NCBI GenBank assembly: GCA_019918135.1
Contig: WBZZ01000839.1
Coordinates: 62,001 to 126,000 of the forward strand
Length of the DNA stretch: 64,000 nt
Reading direction: 5' to 3'
Source of the DNA: Paulinella micropora
Lineage: Eukaryota > Cercozoa > Imbricatea > Euglyphida > Paulinellidae
The position numbers and the translations under genes are program-made. The notes beneath the pieces were generated by a model. The model made no database searches, had not been told where the DNA came from, and worked only from the letters and a program-made list of their open reading frames with translations. Below are positions 39,776-48,707 of this stretch, piece by piece (the first letter of the stretch is position 1; each line of letters starts with the position of its first letter).

Positions 39776-42578
39776 ATGCAAGCGGACGCAGCTACGATAG
39801 CGGCAATCATACGCGAACAAGAAAAAACAGACGCAGACCTAGCGGCGCTGCCAGCTTTCCGAGCTATCGCGACCGTGGAAGAATCAGGGTCTTTGGCTCT
39901 AGCGTTTCTGGAAGAAGAATTTAAGCTTAATCGCGGGGCGGTAGAAAGCCTGCGCTATTTTGTGTTGTACGCGGCGCCCAAACAGGTAGCCAAGTTGTCG
40001 GCACAGTTGCGCTTGCGACAGGTGGATGAAAAGGAGTTTGAGCGTTTGCGCAAAAAGAGAAATCAAGGCAGTGCGCTGCGTAATGCTCTGGGTCCCTGGC
40101 TAGAGGCCCAGGCTCAGCCTGAGGGCGGCAGCGCGAGGCTGTGTGTGCCCAGGTTGGTAACGATACCCCCGCGCATGACGACGACGACGGCGGACTCGGG
40201 GAAGCGTTACGTACTGAAGCTGGGCGTCGAATTCGCCGGTTTTGAGGACCCCAGCGGGTGCTTTGAACAGGTGTGCAAAATGGGCGGGACGTGGTCGGTA
40301 GGTCTGCTGGCGCGGGTGACCTGGTCTCTGTTCGAGTGTCACGGCCCCGGGCGCGCCCTGACGGAGGTGCCGGCTGAACCGGGCGAGCTGTTTCCACCCC
40401 CGGAAGTAATTTGCCTGTTGTCGCTGCCTTGGCCAGTGAACTTGCCACCCCCCAGCGCGCTGCGGAGCTGGGCAGAGAGCAAGCGCTGGCTGCGTCTTCA
40501 CGCGGGTGACCACTTGCAGCGCACGCTGGCGGGGATGGAGATAGGTTCGTGGGTGCCGTTTGTTCTGCTGGACGGCGTGTGCTGGGCGCTGGAGGGGCGT
40601 GAAACCCCCCCCTTGGACCATGCGTTAATCCGTCAATGGGACAGACGAAACAACGCCATCAGCGGGCGTGCACCCGACACATCGCTCTGTCGTACTTCTC
40701 AGCTGGGGCAGCAGCCAGGCCAGGTAGTTCGAGAAGTTTACAAGATTTGTGCGGGAGCCAGCACCCCGGGTGGGACCAGGCGTCGAGCCGTGGCGTGGCG
40801 TACGGGGCAAGCCGACAAGACGGAAAGAACCAAGGCCATCGGCTCTGGGGGCGCAGATTGTCCGTTGGCACTAGCTGAGCAGCGCGCTGAGGGGCAGCGA
40901 CAGCAGCCTCCGAGGCCTGGGCCCCCTCCGGGGGGGGCGCCGGGTGTGGCTAAAAAAAGCAAAAAGAGACAGGAGGAGGAGGAAGAAGAGGAGGACGAGG
41001 AGCAAGGGGAGCAGGAGGAGGAGGCGGAAGAGGAGGAGGAGGAGGAGGCTCCTCAGGAAGAAGAAGAAGAAGAAGAAGTGGAGGCGGAGGAGAAGGACAA
41101 TGACCACGAGATCGAGCTAGACGAGGGAGAAGAAGAAGAAGAAGAAGAGGAAGAAGCAGCAGCAGAGGTTCTGCCGGAACAGGAAGAGGCAGAAGAGGCG
41201 GAAGAAGAGAGCGTAGAGAGGGAGGACGAGCTAGTACTGGAAGGGGCGGCCAAGCAGACAACGGCGGAGTACCACGTCGAAAACATGCGCAATCAAGAGG
41301 GTGCCGTGATCGGAACTAAGCGACAGCGTCGTCTGTTGCTGTACCCCTGCGTCGGGGTTTCCCCGACGACTGGCAGCGCGGGCGGCGGCGATCCGACGCT
41401 GGTGCTGGGATTCGGCAACGTGCAAAACAAACCGCCGCGAGATTTTGCTTTGGATTGGGCGAAGAACGCACAGGAGGGGCGCTGCGCGCGTGCTACTACT
41501 ACTACCCTCGCGGCGCTCCCCCGCGAGTGCGTAGCTCAGTTTGTCCGTGCGCAGGTCAAGAACAATTCGGCACAGCCCGTTCTAAGCGCGGGTCTTTGTT
41601 GGTCAACCCTGCGACCTGCCGATGGTCTTGCTCTGGCGTGCGCTGGGTGTGGACTCTTGGGCCAAGCTGCGGCAGTTGGTGGTGCGCGGGGACGACCCAG
41701 CTGTCGAGGCGCTGTACGTCGACCTGCTGGAGCGTTCCTGGCAGTTGAACGAGGGCGTGCGCACGCGCCGTCAGGCACTGTTTCGTTTGGGACAGCTGTG
41801 GCTTCTGCGCAGCAAGGAGGCCAGCGTCGAAGAGATCGAACGTCAGGGCTTGTGGTGGCTGCGGCAGCGGTACCTGCTGCACATCTTCCCAGGGGAACGG
41901 CCGTGGCTCGCGCAATACCTGCGGCAGCAGGTGCAGGCGACGGCCGCCCGGGGGGGGGGGGGGGGGCTGCCCACGGCGGTTTGGACGCTAATCGCCAGCT
42001 ACTCCCTGGACGGAGAGCGCGAGCAGGAGGTCGCGGCCTACGGCGACGAGCGCAAGGCAGAGCACCTGGCGGACAGCGCCCGTATGCTTTGTCGGGCCGA
42101 GGCGGGGCTGCCGGGGGTGCTAGGCAGCCACGGGGTTCCCCGGCAGGCGGGTTTGTCGGACCCGCTGGCTTTGCAGAACAGAGCGGTGCTGACGCTCGCT
42201 CAGCTTTACGCCCAAAACCTAAAGCGCGCGGTGAACAAGGAAAGGGTTTGCTTGCAATCCCGCCTGGCCTCCTGGGCGGGGCTAGCGGTGTGTGTCCCCC
42301 CCGCACATTTGTTTGACTCGCGCCAGCTTAGCCGAAGTTTCCAAGAGTTCACCTCGCCCAGGGACAGACCCGTGGCGGGGGGGGGGGGGGGGGGGGGGGG
42401 GGGGGCGGGGGCGTGGCGGGGGGCGGCGGCACTGGTGAGGACGGGCAGCCGCTGCAGCGCGTACTGCAACAATTCCGCGGGAACCTGGCCAAGAAGTACT
42501 CGCTGGCCAGGCGCGTATGCCAGATGGTGCCTAACGGCCAAGGAATGACCTCGGACCAGCGCTTTGATATATCACAGA
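39776..42578 (+). CDS. RPB2-like RNA polymerase subunit, part left of Polinton B (tentative)
   Basis: Starts at ATG 39776 (MQADAATIAAIIREQ). The first 400 residues are unrecognised and are followed by a very acidic Glu-rich insert (about 41000-41240). Later segments carry weak similarity, in order, to the second-largest RNA polymerase subunit: LLHIFPGERPWLAQYL, then DPLALQNRAVLTLAQLYAQ, then KYSLARRVCQMVPNG. To the right of Polinton B the same gene continues with stronger similarity. The reading moves between frames within GC-rich tracts, so about two breaks or assembly indels exist. Known: giant viruses encode their own RPB2. The assignment rests mostly on the right-hand part. Confidence 0.45.
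42573..42578. repeat. Target site duplication of Polinton B, left copy
   Basis: CACAGA directly before the left terminal repeat. The same hexamer follows the right terminal repeat at 60072-60077. Six bp is the duplication length known for Polintons. Confidence 0.9.
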
Positions 42579-42731
42579 AGTAGATGATACCACAGTTCGT
42601 GTCATGAATTTTCGTGCCTCAAATTCACGACATGAACTGCGATTAAGGCTTCTAGACATATCACACAGGTAATCAATACAGAATGCCAAAAGCACTCAAA
42701 ACGACAACCACAAGCAACAGAAAAATATATG
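42579..42731 (+). repeat. Polinton B left terminal inverted repeat
   Basis: About 152 bp matching the reverse complement of 59920-60071 with only a few differences. Both begin AGTAGATGATACC. Positions about 42593-42637 form an imperfect palindrome of about 45 bp (AGTTCGTGTCATGAATTT against AAATTCACGACATGAACT). Confidence 0.95.
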
Positions 42732-42759
42732 ACACATTTTTATTAAAAGTTATTACATA

Positions 42760-43002
42760 ATGTATAATATGTCCGACCTCAAACAGAAGAGAGCAGAATA
42801 TAGAAAAGAAAGAAGCAAACAAAAATATACTTGTGTATGTGGTAAGACCATAGGAATATACAGCAAATACACACACGAAAAATCAGATTTTCATAGAGAT
42901 TTCTTCGCCGAGAAAGAGGAGGTAATGATTGGAGGTTATCCAGTTATACGTGTTTGTCGCAGAAATGATGACATAGAAAGATATTATAAAAATAAAATGT
43001 AA
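42760..43002 (+). CDS. Polinton B small zinc-finger protein
   Basis: 80 residues, basic; a KYTCVCGKTIGIYSKYTHEK finger-like stretch with a later His (DFHRDFF). Comparable to the zinc-finger gene at the left end of Polinton A. Probably DNA-binding. The start is preceded by TATAAT-like sequence. Confidence 0.5.
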   Translation: MYNMSDLKQKRAEYRKERSKQKYTCVCGKTIGIYSKYTHEKSDFHRDFFAEKEEVMIGGYPVIRVCRRNDDIERYYKNKM

Positions 43003-43062
43003 AATGATTTAAAGAAATAAATATTATTACCTATATATATTATCTATTATAAATAATAGATT

Positions 43063-43395
43063 ATGTGCGAATTAACAATCCTTCAACAAGCAGACAAGGA
43101 GATGAAAGAAATATATAACTCTCATTTTCCTGAAGCAAAAGCAGATGACTTATCTATTAAAATATTTACAAAACAAGAAATGACTAATAGATATGTCAAA
43201 ACATACAAATTTTGGAAAATACAAGCCGAGATTATAAGAGATAAAGAAGAAAAAGATATGAAAGACTTATATAAATTAAAAAAATGTGCTATGGCCATTG
43301 AAAAATTGAATGAGAGAACTGCATTTAAAAAATATGTAAAATCAAACTCTGAATATTGGAAATTTCACAAAAAAATATATGATTGTGGATATTGA
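43063..43395 (+). CDS. Polinton B small helical protein
   Basis: 110 residues, Lys/Glu-rich and helical (MCELTILQQADKEMKEIYN). No family is recognised. AT-rich leader with TATATATAT before the start. Confidence 0.45.
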   Translation: MCELTILQQADKEMKEIYNSHFPEAKADDLSIKIFTKQEMTNRYVKTYKFWKIQAEIIRDKEEKDMKDLYKLKKCAMAIEKLNERTAFKKYVKSNSEYWKFHKKIYDCGY

Positions 43396-43487
43396 AGAAA
43401 CTCCTAACGGACTTCTATTAAGTGGAGCACCGAAATAAATAATTAATTTCAATCTAAAGAGTAAAATTATATTACTTATAATATACA

Positions 43488-43679
43488 ATGGGCAGACACA
43501 AGAAGTATCTCACACTTGAAGATAGACGAAAGGCAAACAATGATAAAGCGATGGCTTATTATAACAGAAATCGCGATGAAATAAACAGAATGAGAAAAGA
43601 AAAACTTAAAGAAAGAAACAGGAAACTGGAAGAATATGAAAAAATGAAAGCAAAAGAAAAAGCAACAGAAAAAATGTAA
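43488..43679 (+). CDS. Polinton B small basic protein
   Basis: 63 residues, strongly basic and helical (MGRHKKYLTLEDRRKANNDK). The start carries the leader AATATACAATG seen at other Polinton genes in the window. A bZIP-like or core DNA-binding role is possible but unproven. Confidence 0.4.
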   Translation: MGRHKKYLTLEDRRKANNDKAMAYYNRNRDEINRMRKEKLKERNRKLEEYEKMKAKEKATEKM

Positions 43680-43788
43680 AACTATTTTACATCTAAAGAT
43701 AAGCATATATATTGATATATATATATATTGGTAAAACAATTTAATTATTTTCAATATTTTTATATTCCTGCTAATATAAAAGTAAAAT

Positions 43789-46137
43789 ATGCCACCACCA
43801 TTACCACCTAGACCAACAAAAGAAAATGTAGAACTAGCGAAGGTAAGGGCGAACTTACGCGAAACAAAGACACGAGAGGCGGGACGACGAGAGGTAAAAC
43901 TCGTTGAACTAAGACCAATACGAAACATAGGTATAAACGGCTTTTCATACCCCTTTAGAAATCTTGACATTAACTTTTATGATATGGATGCGATTGAACT
44001 AACAATTATGAGAGCAGTAAGAGATGTTAAAACCAGAGGTATGACAAACGAAGCAAGTATTCATATTAAGTTTGGTTATATAACGGATGTTGATGACAGC
44101 CAAAATAGTTTATTTTACAAATGGAAAACTTTCAATTCCGTTAAGTTGAAAGATATAGACGACCTATTTCGTGATATATATCTATACAACGAACAAAATC
44201 TTGAAGCCAGTGCTCACGGATATGAACGAATTATCCAATACATAAATATTCAAATTGTCCAAGAAGACGGAGGCGGATGCAATTCTTCAGGAAAGGATTT
44301 GAAAAATAAAACAGATGAAGGAATTCATATTAATCCAAGGAGTAAGGATAATAATTGTTTCTTCTATGTTGTCAAGAATATATTAAACCTTCCTTTGAAG
44401 GGTAAATCAAAACTTAATAAAAAAGTATGTAATGATATTAGAAAAGAATTTAAACTTGAAACTAATTCTTACATACCTTTATCGGTTGGTTTTGAAATAT
44501 TAAAAAAATATTGTATTGAAGGTAAGTATTTTGAAATAACTGATGCGACAACGAAACAGACTTTCAAAAACTTTGAAGACCCTTTAATTACTGCGGATGT
44601 GCTTTGTTATCTTCTTAAAGGACATTATATAAGTTTTATAAAAAGAAACAAAAATAAGTGCCCCAATTGTATGAGGGAATATTTCAATAATCACACTTGC
44701 AATAATAAAAGGATTACATATGCGAAGGCTAAACTTAGAGAAAAAGAAAAACAAGTAAGGTCTTTATTAACTAGATTTGATGAAATGAATTATAACAATC
44801 AAGATGAGGTTTTTCATTATGACCTTGAGACTTTTACAAACCTATACGAATTGCACACCCCATACATAGCGGGCTATACAATTGCAGATATTGGTTTTAA
44901 ATATGTCGCTGGCGATGATTGTATTCCCAAACTTCTTGATATAATTTTTAAATTCGCTGAAGATTTAGCAAAAAGAAAACCAAAAGCAAAATTATATGTT
45001 AATGCCTTTAATGGTTCAAAGTTTGACCACTACTTCCTTCAAAAAGAATTTATCAAAAGAAAAATTAAAGACACTCCATTGATTAATAATGGAGCCATTA
45101 TCTCAATGGAATACAAAAACATAAAATTCTGGGATATGTGCAAGCACACTGAAGGAAGCCTTAAAAAGAACCTTGAAACATTGGGCTGTAATGTTTCAAA
45201 AGGAGACTTTGACCATAGTAAAGCGAAACGATGGGAAGAAATGGATGAAGAAACCAAAAAAGAATGTTTAGAATATTTAGAGAAAGATGTTATGGGGCTT
45301 AAGGAACTCCACGACACACTAAATAGACAAACATACGAAGAGCACAAAACAAACTTAACCGCTTTTATCTCTACTTCGTCTCTTACATTCAATTTATGGA
45401 AAAAGAGGATAGATGGAAAATACATCATTCAATTACCTACCATAAAACAAGAAAGAGACTTTAGAAAGGCTGTGTATGGTGCTAGAACTTATCCAAGCAA
45501 AAGGAGGTTTATCTCAGAGCAATACCAAAAATACTTAAGTGGCGAAATTAAGTTTGATGAGATTGTAGATTATCTTATTGATGCGGATGTCGTCTCACTT
45601 TATCCAACCGCAATGCTTGAATTATTTATGACTGGTGAAATAAAAGAGTGCGAAGGAGAAATGAAGGGGAAACTTGGTATATATAATGTTGATTACATAT
45701 CACCAAAAAACCTTTTACACCCGCGAGTGCCATTCCGCGATAGCAAAGGATGCTTAAAGTGGGAACTAAAAGATATGAAAGACCAATGGCTCACGAGTGT
45801 TGATATTGAAGATATGTTAGAACTTGGATACGAAGTTAAAATTAATCGCGGATACTACACTGAAGAAGCAGAACCAGTATTCAAAGAATATGTCTCAGAG
45901 TTATTCAAGAAAAAAGAAAACTCAAAGAAAGGCACACCGCAATATCTACTCGCCAAGTTGTTTATGAATGCTTTATACGGAAAGACAATCCAAAGACCAA
46001 TTAACTCTGTGAGTAAATACATAACAAAAAATCACGAGTATTGGAAATTTTGGGCAAAGAATGTTATAACCGATATTGAAAAGTTCGCCGAAGGCTGTCT
46101 TCATATTATCAATGTGTCCATCATATCCTACTTTTAG
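43789..46137 (+). CDS. Polinton B DNA polymerase B (protein-primed type)
   Basis: Part of Polinton B. An N-terminal region with SKDNNCFFYVV and, about 100 residues later, GHYISFIKR recalls the Cys/His layout of OTU-like or papain-like domains. A Cys/His cluster (CPNCMREYFNNHTC) follows. Exonuclease blocks are FHYDLETF, NGSKFDHYF and YLEKDV. Polymerase motif A is DADVVSLYPTAM and motif B is KLFMNALYGK. The exonuclease and motif A wording differ clearly from the Polinton A enzyme. The element is counted as broken; no further detail is given. Confidence 0.8.
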   Translation: MPPPLPPRPTKENVELAKVRANLRETKTREAGRREVKLVELRPIRNIGINGFSYPFRNLDINFYDMDAIELTIMRAVRDVKTRGMTNEASIHIKFGYITDVDDSQNSLFYKWKTFNSVKLKDIDDLFRDIYLYNEQNLEASAHGYERIIQYINIQIVQEDGGGCNSSGKDLKNKTDEGIHINPRSKDNNCFFYVVKNILNLPLKGKSKLNKKVCNDIRKEFKLETNSYIPLSVGFEILKKYCIEGKYFEITDATTKQTFKNFEDPLITADVLCYLLKGHYISFIKRNKNKCPNCMREYFNNHTCNNKRITYAKAKLREKEKQVRSLLTRFDEMNYNNQDEVFHYDLETFTNLYELHTPYIAGYTIADIGFKYVAGDDCIPKLLDIIFKFAEDLAKRKPKAKLYVNAFNGSKFDHYFLQKEFIKRKIKDTPLINNGAIISMEYKNIKFWDMCKHTEGSLKKNLETLGCNVSKGDFDHSKAKRWEEMDEETKKECLEYLEKDVMGLKELHDTLNRQTYEEHKTNLTAFISTSSLTFNLWKKRIDGKYIIQLPTIKQERDFRKAVYGARTYPSKRRFISEQYQKYLSGEIKFDEIVDYLIDADVVSLYPTAMLELFMTGEIKECEGEMKGKLGIYNVDYISPKNLLHPRVPFRDSKGCLKWELKDMKDQWLTSVDIEDMLELGYEVKINRGYYTEEAEPVFKEYVSELFKKKENSKKGTPQYLLAKLFMNALYGKTIQRPINSVSKYITKNHEYWKFWAKNVITDIEKFAEGCLHIINVSIISYF

Positions 46138-46243
46138 GTTAATGAACTCTCCTTTAGGATTTTGTGCTACCAAATTTCGTTGGTGGCTCATTGTTCTATA
46201 TTATCAAAAAAATAAATTAACTATCAAAATTAATAATTGCCAC

Positions 46244-47731
46244 TTAACTAATTGTAATCATATTTGCCTTAACCTGAACCTCTCGCTGAGTAATGGCCAC
46301 GGTGTAGTGGTTGTAGGCAGCAGACACGGTGGTCGCAATAAACTCCCATCGTCGCTCAGTATCAAGGCTTAAACCACTGATTTCATTCTGGTCTTTGCTC
46401 CATAGCGGGCGGGTATTATCCCAAGCATCAACCCAGAACCAATTGTATTTATACACATCGTTATTCAACAAGGCCGAACCCTCAACCTTTGGCTTCAAAT
46501 ACATATAGTCTTCTTCGCTCGCTGTGTCAATGTTGAATTCTTGCTGGCGGGAACCATCCAGAGTAGTGTAGAAATTGACAACCTTAGCGGCGGCGCGGTT
46601 ATCGTTGTCACAGGCTGTGTTCTTTCTTTCTTCTGTGTTAAAAACAGAGTGATAAATCTTCTTCAAACGGCGACCATGACCTCTGTCAAATCGCATAATA
46701 ATGTTTTGGCTTGTGCTTGCTTGTGTAGTATTCTTATAAACATATGGATAATCAATATTGAAGTTCATGCCTTCGGGGCTAGCAATCTTCTGCTGGATTG
46801 ATTGAATGACATCAGGGTTCGTTTCAACCGCAAGAAACAAGGCAAGATTGGTGACATCAGCAGATACAGCCATAGGCATGGTAGCATTTCCTGCGGCAAG
46901 ATAAGCAGTGCTAAGACAAGTAGCGGCACCATTCGTCACCGTATAACCAGTTCTGTCAGTAGCACCCCACACAATTCGCATGGTCAAAATTTCTGGAAAC
47001 ATAATAGTCTTATCAAGTGCGAAAATAGTGTTAATAATCATACCCAAAGGAATTTTAACATTAATGGCCAAAACGGCATTAGCTCCACTTCCAACAAGAT
47101 ACTTCGCCTCATTGTAATTAACATTTACGGCAGATAGTGCTCCAACTCCAGTCGTTAGAGCAGCATCATCATGACGACGAGCAGAAATCACTGGCTCACG
47201 CAATAGACCCTGAGTAGAGGCGGCAACATTGTCAGCACCATCAGCGGCCGCACGAAAGGCTGTTCTAGTTGCTTCAACAGCACTAATGTTAATCAATCCG
47301 TTAGCATTACACTTTTGAAGCATACACCCCCAACCACTAGCATCGCCGTGGTTAGGAAGGTCTAGGAAATCTTTCAAACTCATTTCTGGTTTCCACAGCA
47401 TCTTAGTTACCATTCTGAGATGGTTAAGGTCGCACAGATAAACACCGCTACGGGTCTGAAGTTGTATCTGGCTAATTTGCGAAAGGCAGTCCATAAAAAT
47501 TCTAGTATAAGTGTTGGCGCCCGCTGCTCTCATAGTATAAGTAAAACTCAAATAAGACCGAGCGAGATTGAACGGACGACTGATAAGGTCAAATGATCGT
47601 TCTTGCCCTCCAGCAGTGGTGACTTCAAAGGTTCCAGAGCCCTCACGTGGAGCGAGTTTATTCAAACGATACGAAGCACTGATATAGTCAGTCTTGCTGA
47701 AATCCAATTCGCCTCCGTGTTGAGTTGGCAT
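46244..47731 (-). CDS. Polinton B major capsid protein
   Basis: 495 residues, looks whole. Starts MPTQHGGELDFSK. Beta-rich throughout, with an N-terminal block (REGSGTFEVTTAGGQERSFD, FTYTMRAAGANTYTRIFMDC) and a second half ending with YNHTYTV-like strands and VKANMITIS. Known: Polinton capsid proteins have a double jelly-roll fold; size and gene order (next to the penton and protease) agree. It is collinear with the broken capsid gene of Polinton A. The assignment as hexon is by family knowledge and context, since no short diagnostic motif exists. Confidence 0.8.
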   Translation of the reverse strand: MPTQHGGELDFSKTDYISASYRLNKLAPREGSGTFEVTTAGGQERSFDLISRPFNLARSYLSFTYTMRAAGANTYTRIFMDCLSQISQIQLQTRSGVYLCDLNHLRMVTKMLWKPEMSLKDFLDLPNHGDASGWGCMLQKCNANGLINISAVEATRTAFRAAADGADNVAASTQGLLREPVISARRHDDAALTTGVGALSAVNVNYNEAKYLVGSGANAVLAINVKIPLGMIINTIFALDKTIMFPEILTMRIVWGATDRTGYTVTNGAATCLSTAYLAAGNATMPMAVSADVTNLALFLAVETNPDVIQSIQQKIASPEGMNFNIDYPYVYKNTTQASTSQNIIMRFDRGHGRRLKKIYHSVFNTEERKNTACDNDNRAAAKVVNFYTTLDGSRQQEFNIDTASEEDYMYLKPKVEGSALLNNDVYKYNWFWVDAWDNTRPLWSKDQNEISGLSLDTERRWEFIATTVSAAYNHYTVAITQREVQVKANMITIS

Positions 47732-47822
47732 TTTGTTTTTGATTTTTAGGCAGTTGGGATTATTTGCTAATTCACAAGAATATATTTATAGAAAAAAATA
47801 AATAATTCTAAAATTAATTAAA

Positions 47823-48635
47823 TTACCTAGATTTTAATAAATTGAAAAAGGATGTAAATAAATTAAAATAATTAGTCTCTCTGTAAATCAACAAAGTCAT
47901 TACAATACCCAAACCATTAAGATTTATAGCCTGATCGTTTTCGTCCGTCAAGTAAAACCTAAATACATTATTTGAACTGGAGGATAATTTCTTACCATAC
48001 TCCGACCCGCTTCCGTCGTATATAACAGCACCAAAAGGAATTTCGTTGGCAGTGTATATTTCTTGTAGCACGTGATTATCACCTTCGCCCACTAAGTCCG
48101 ATTGAAGATACAAAGTCTTTTCTCCAGTTAGAATAATTACGTTTGGCGATTTAATAAAATCATTAGCAAAGAAATATGTGGAATTTCTATCAAACCCCAT
48201 TACTTCGTGAATACGGGTATCACCATCAAATATAAATCGCGGTTGAATACCTCCGTTATTTGAAACACTGAATGTTAATTTGCCATCTTCTGGTTCTATG
48301 TTGGTATTATTACTGGATACAACATAAGTATAATTATTTGGGCTGTCTGCGGTTAGTATCTCCGACAACTTATTTTTTAGATTGTTCATTGTGTAGTTTC
48401 CCTCAGGTATAGTAATTAAAGCCTCATACCCGTCTTCGCTAAGTGTAAAAGTATTATATGGTGAAGCCACAGAGTAATATGACTTTGGAACATAGATATG
48501 AAGAATTTTACAATGTGTGGGATTGTCCAGTGATTTTAAGTTTATTTCGTGTGTAAAGTCGCTATCTGTGCCTGTTATTCTGTTTTTACTATTTATGTAA
48601 TAGATACCACTTGACCTGTCCCCTTTGTAATCCAT
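47823..48635 (-). CDS. Polinton B minor capsid (penton-like) protein
   Basis: 270 residues, looks whole. Shows the usual pattern of this family: SGIYYINSKNR at the start, HILHIYVPKSYY-like strand (here CKILHIYVPKSYYSV), IPEGNYTMNNLKNKL, FIFDGDTRIHEVMGFDRNST, and FYLTDENDQAINLNG near the end. Known: single jelly-roll vertex protein in Polintons, polinton-like viruses and virophages. It shares orientation with the capsid and protease genes. The leader AATATACAATG precedes its start. Confidence 0.85.
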   Translation of the reverse strand: MDYKGDRSSGIYYINSKNRITGTDSDFTHEINLKSLDNPTHCKILHIYVPKSYYSVASPYNTFTLSEDGYEALITIPEGNYTMNNLKNKLSEILTADSPNNYTYVVSSNNTNIEPEDGKLTFSVSNNGGIQPRFIFDGDTRIHEVMGFDRNSTYFFANDFIKSPNVIILTGEKTLYLQSDLVGEGDNHVLQEIYTANEIPFGAVIYDGSGSEYGKKLSSSSNNVFRFYLTDENDQAINLNGLGIVMTLLIYRETNYFNLFTSFFNLLKSR

Positions 48636-48707
48636 TGTATATTATACGAATAATTTTTTATATGAATGTATTAAATCCCTCACCATCCCCATAACCATTC
48701 TGTGCTT

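Noticed and set aside
40871-41292. Minus-strand frames rich in Leu and Ser that look like membrane or low-complexity proteins
   Set aside because: They are the antisense reading of the GAG/GAA repeats that encode the Glu-rich insert.
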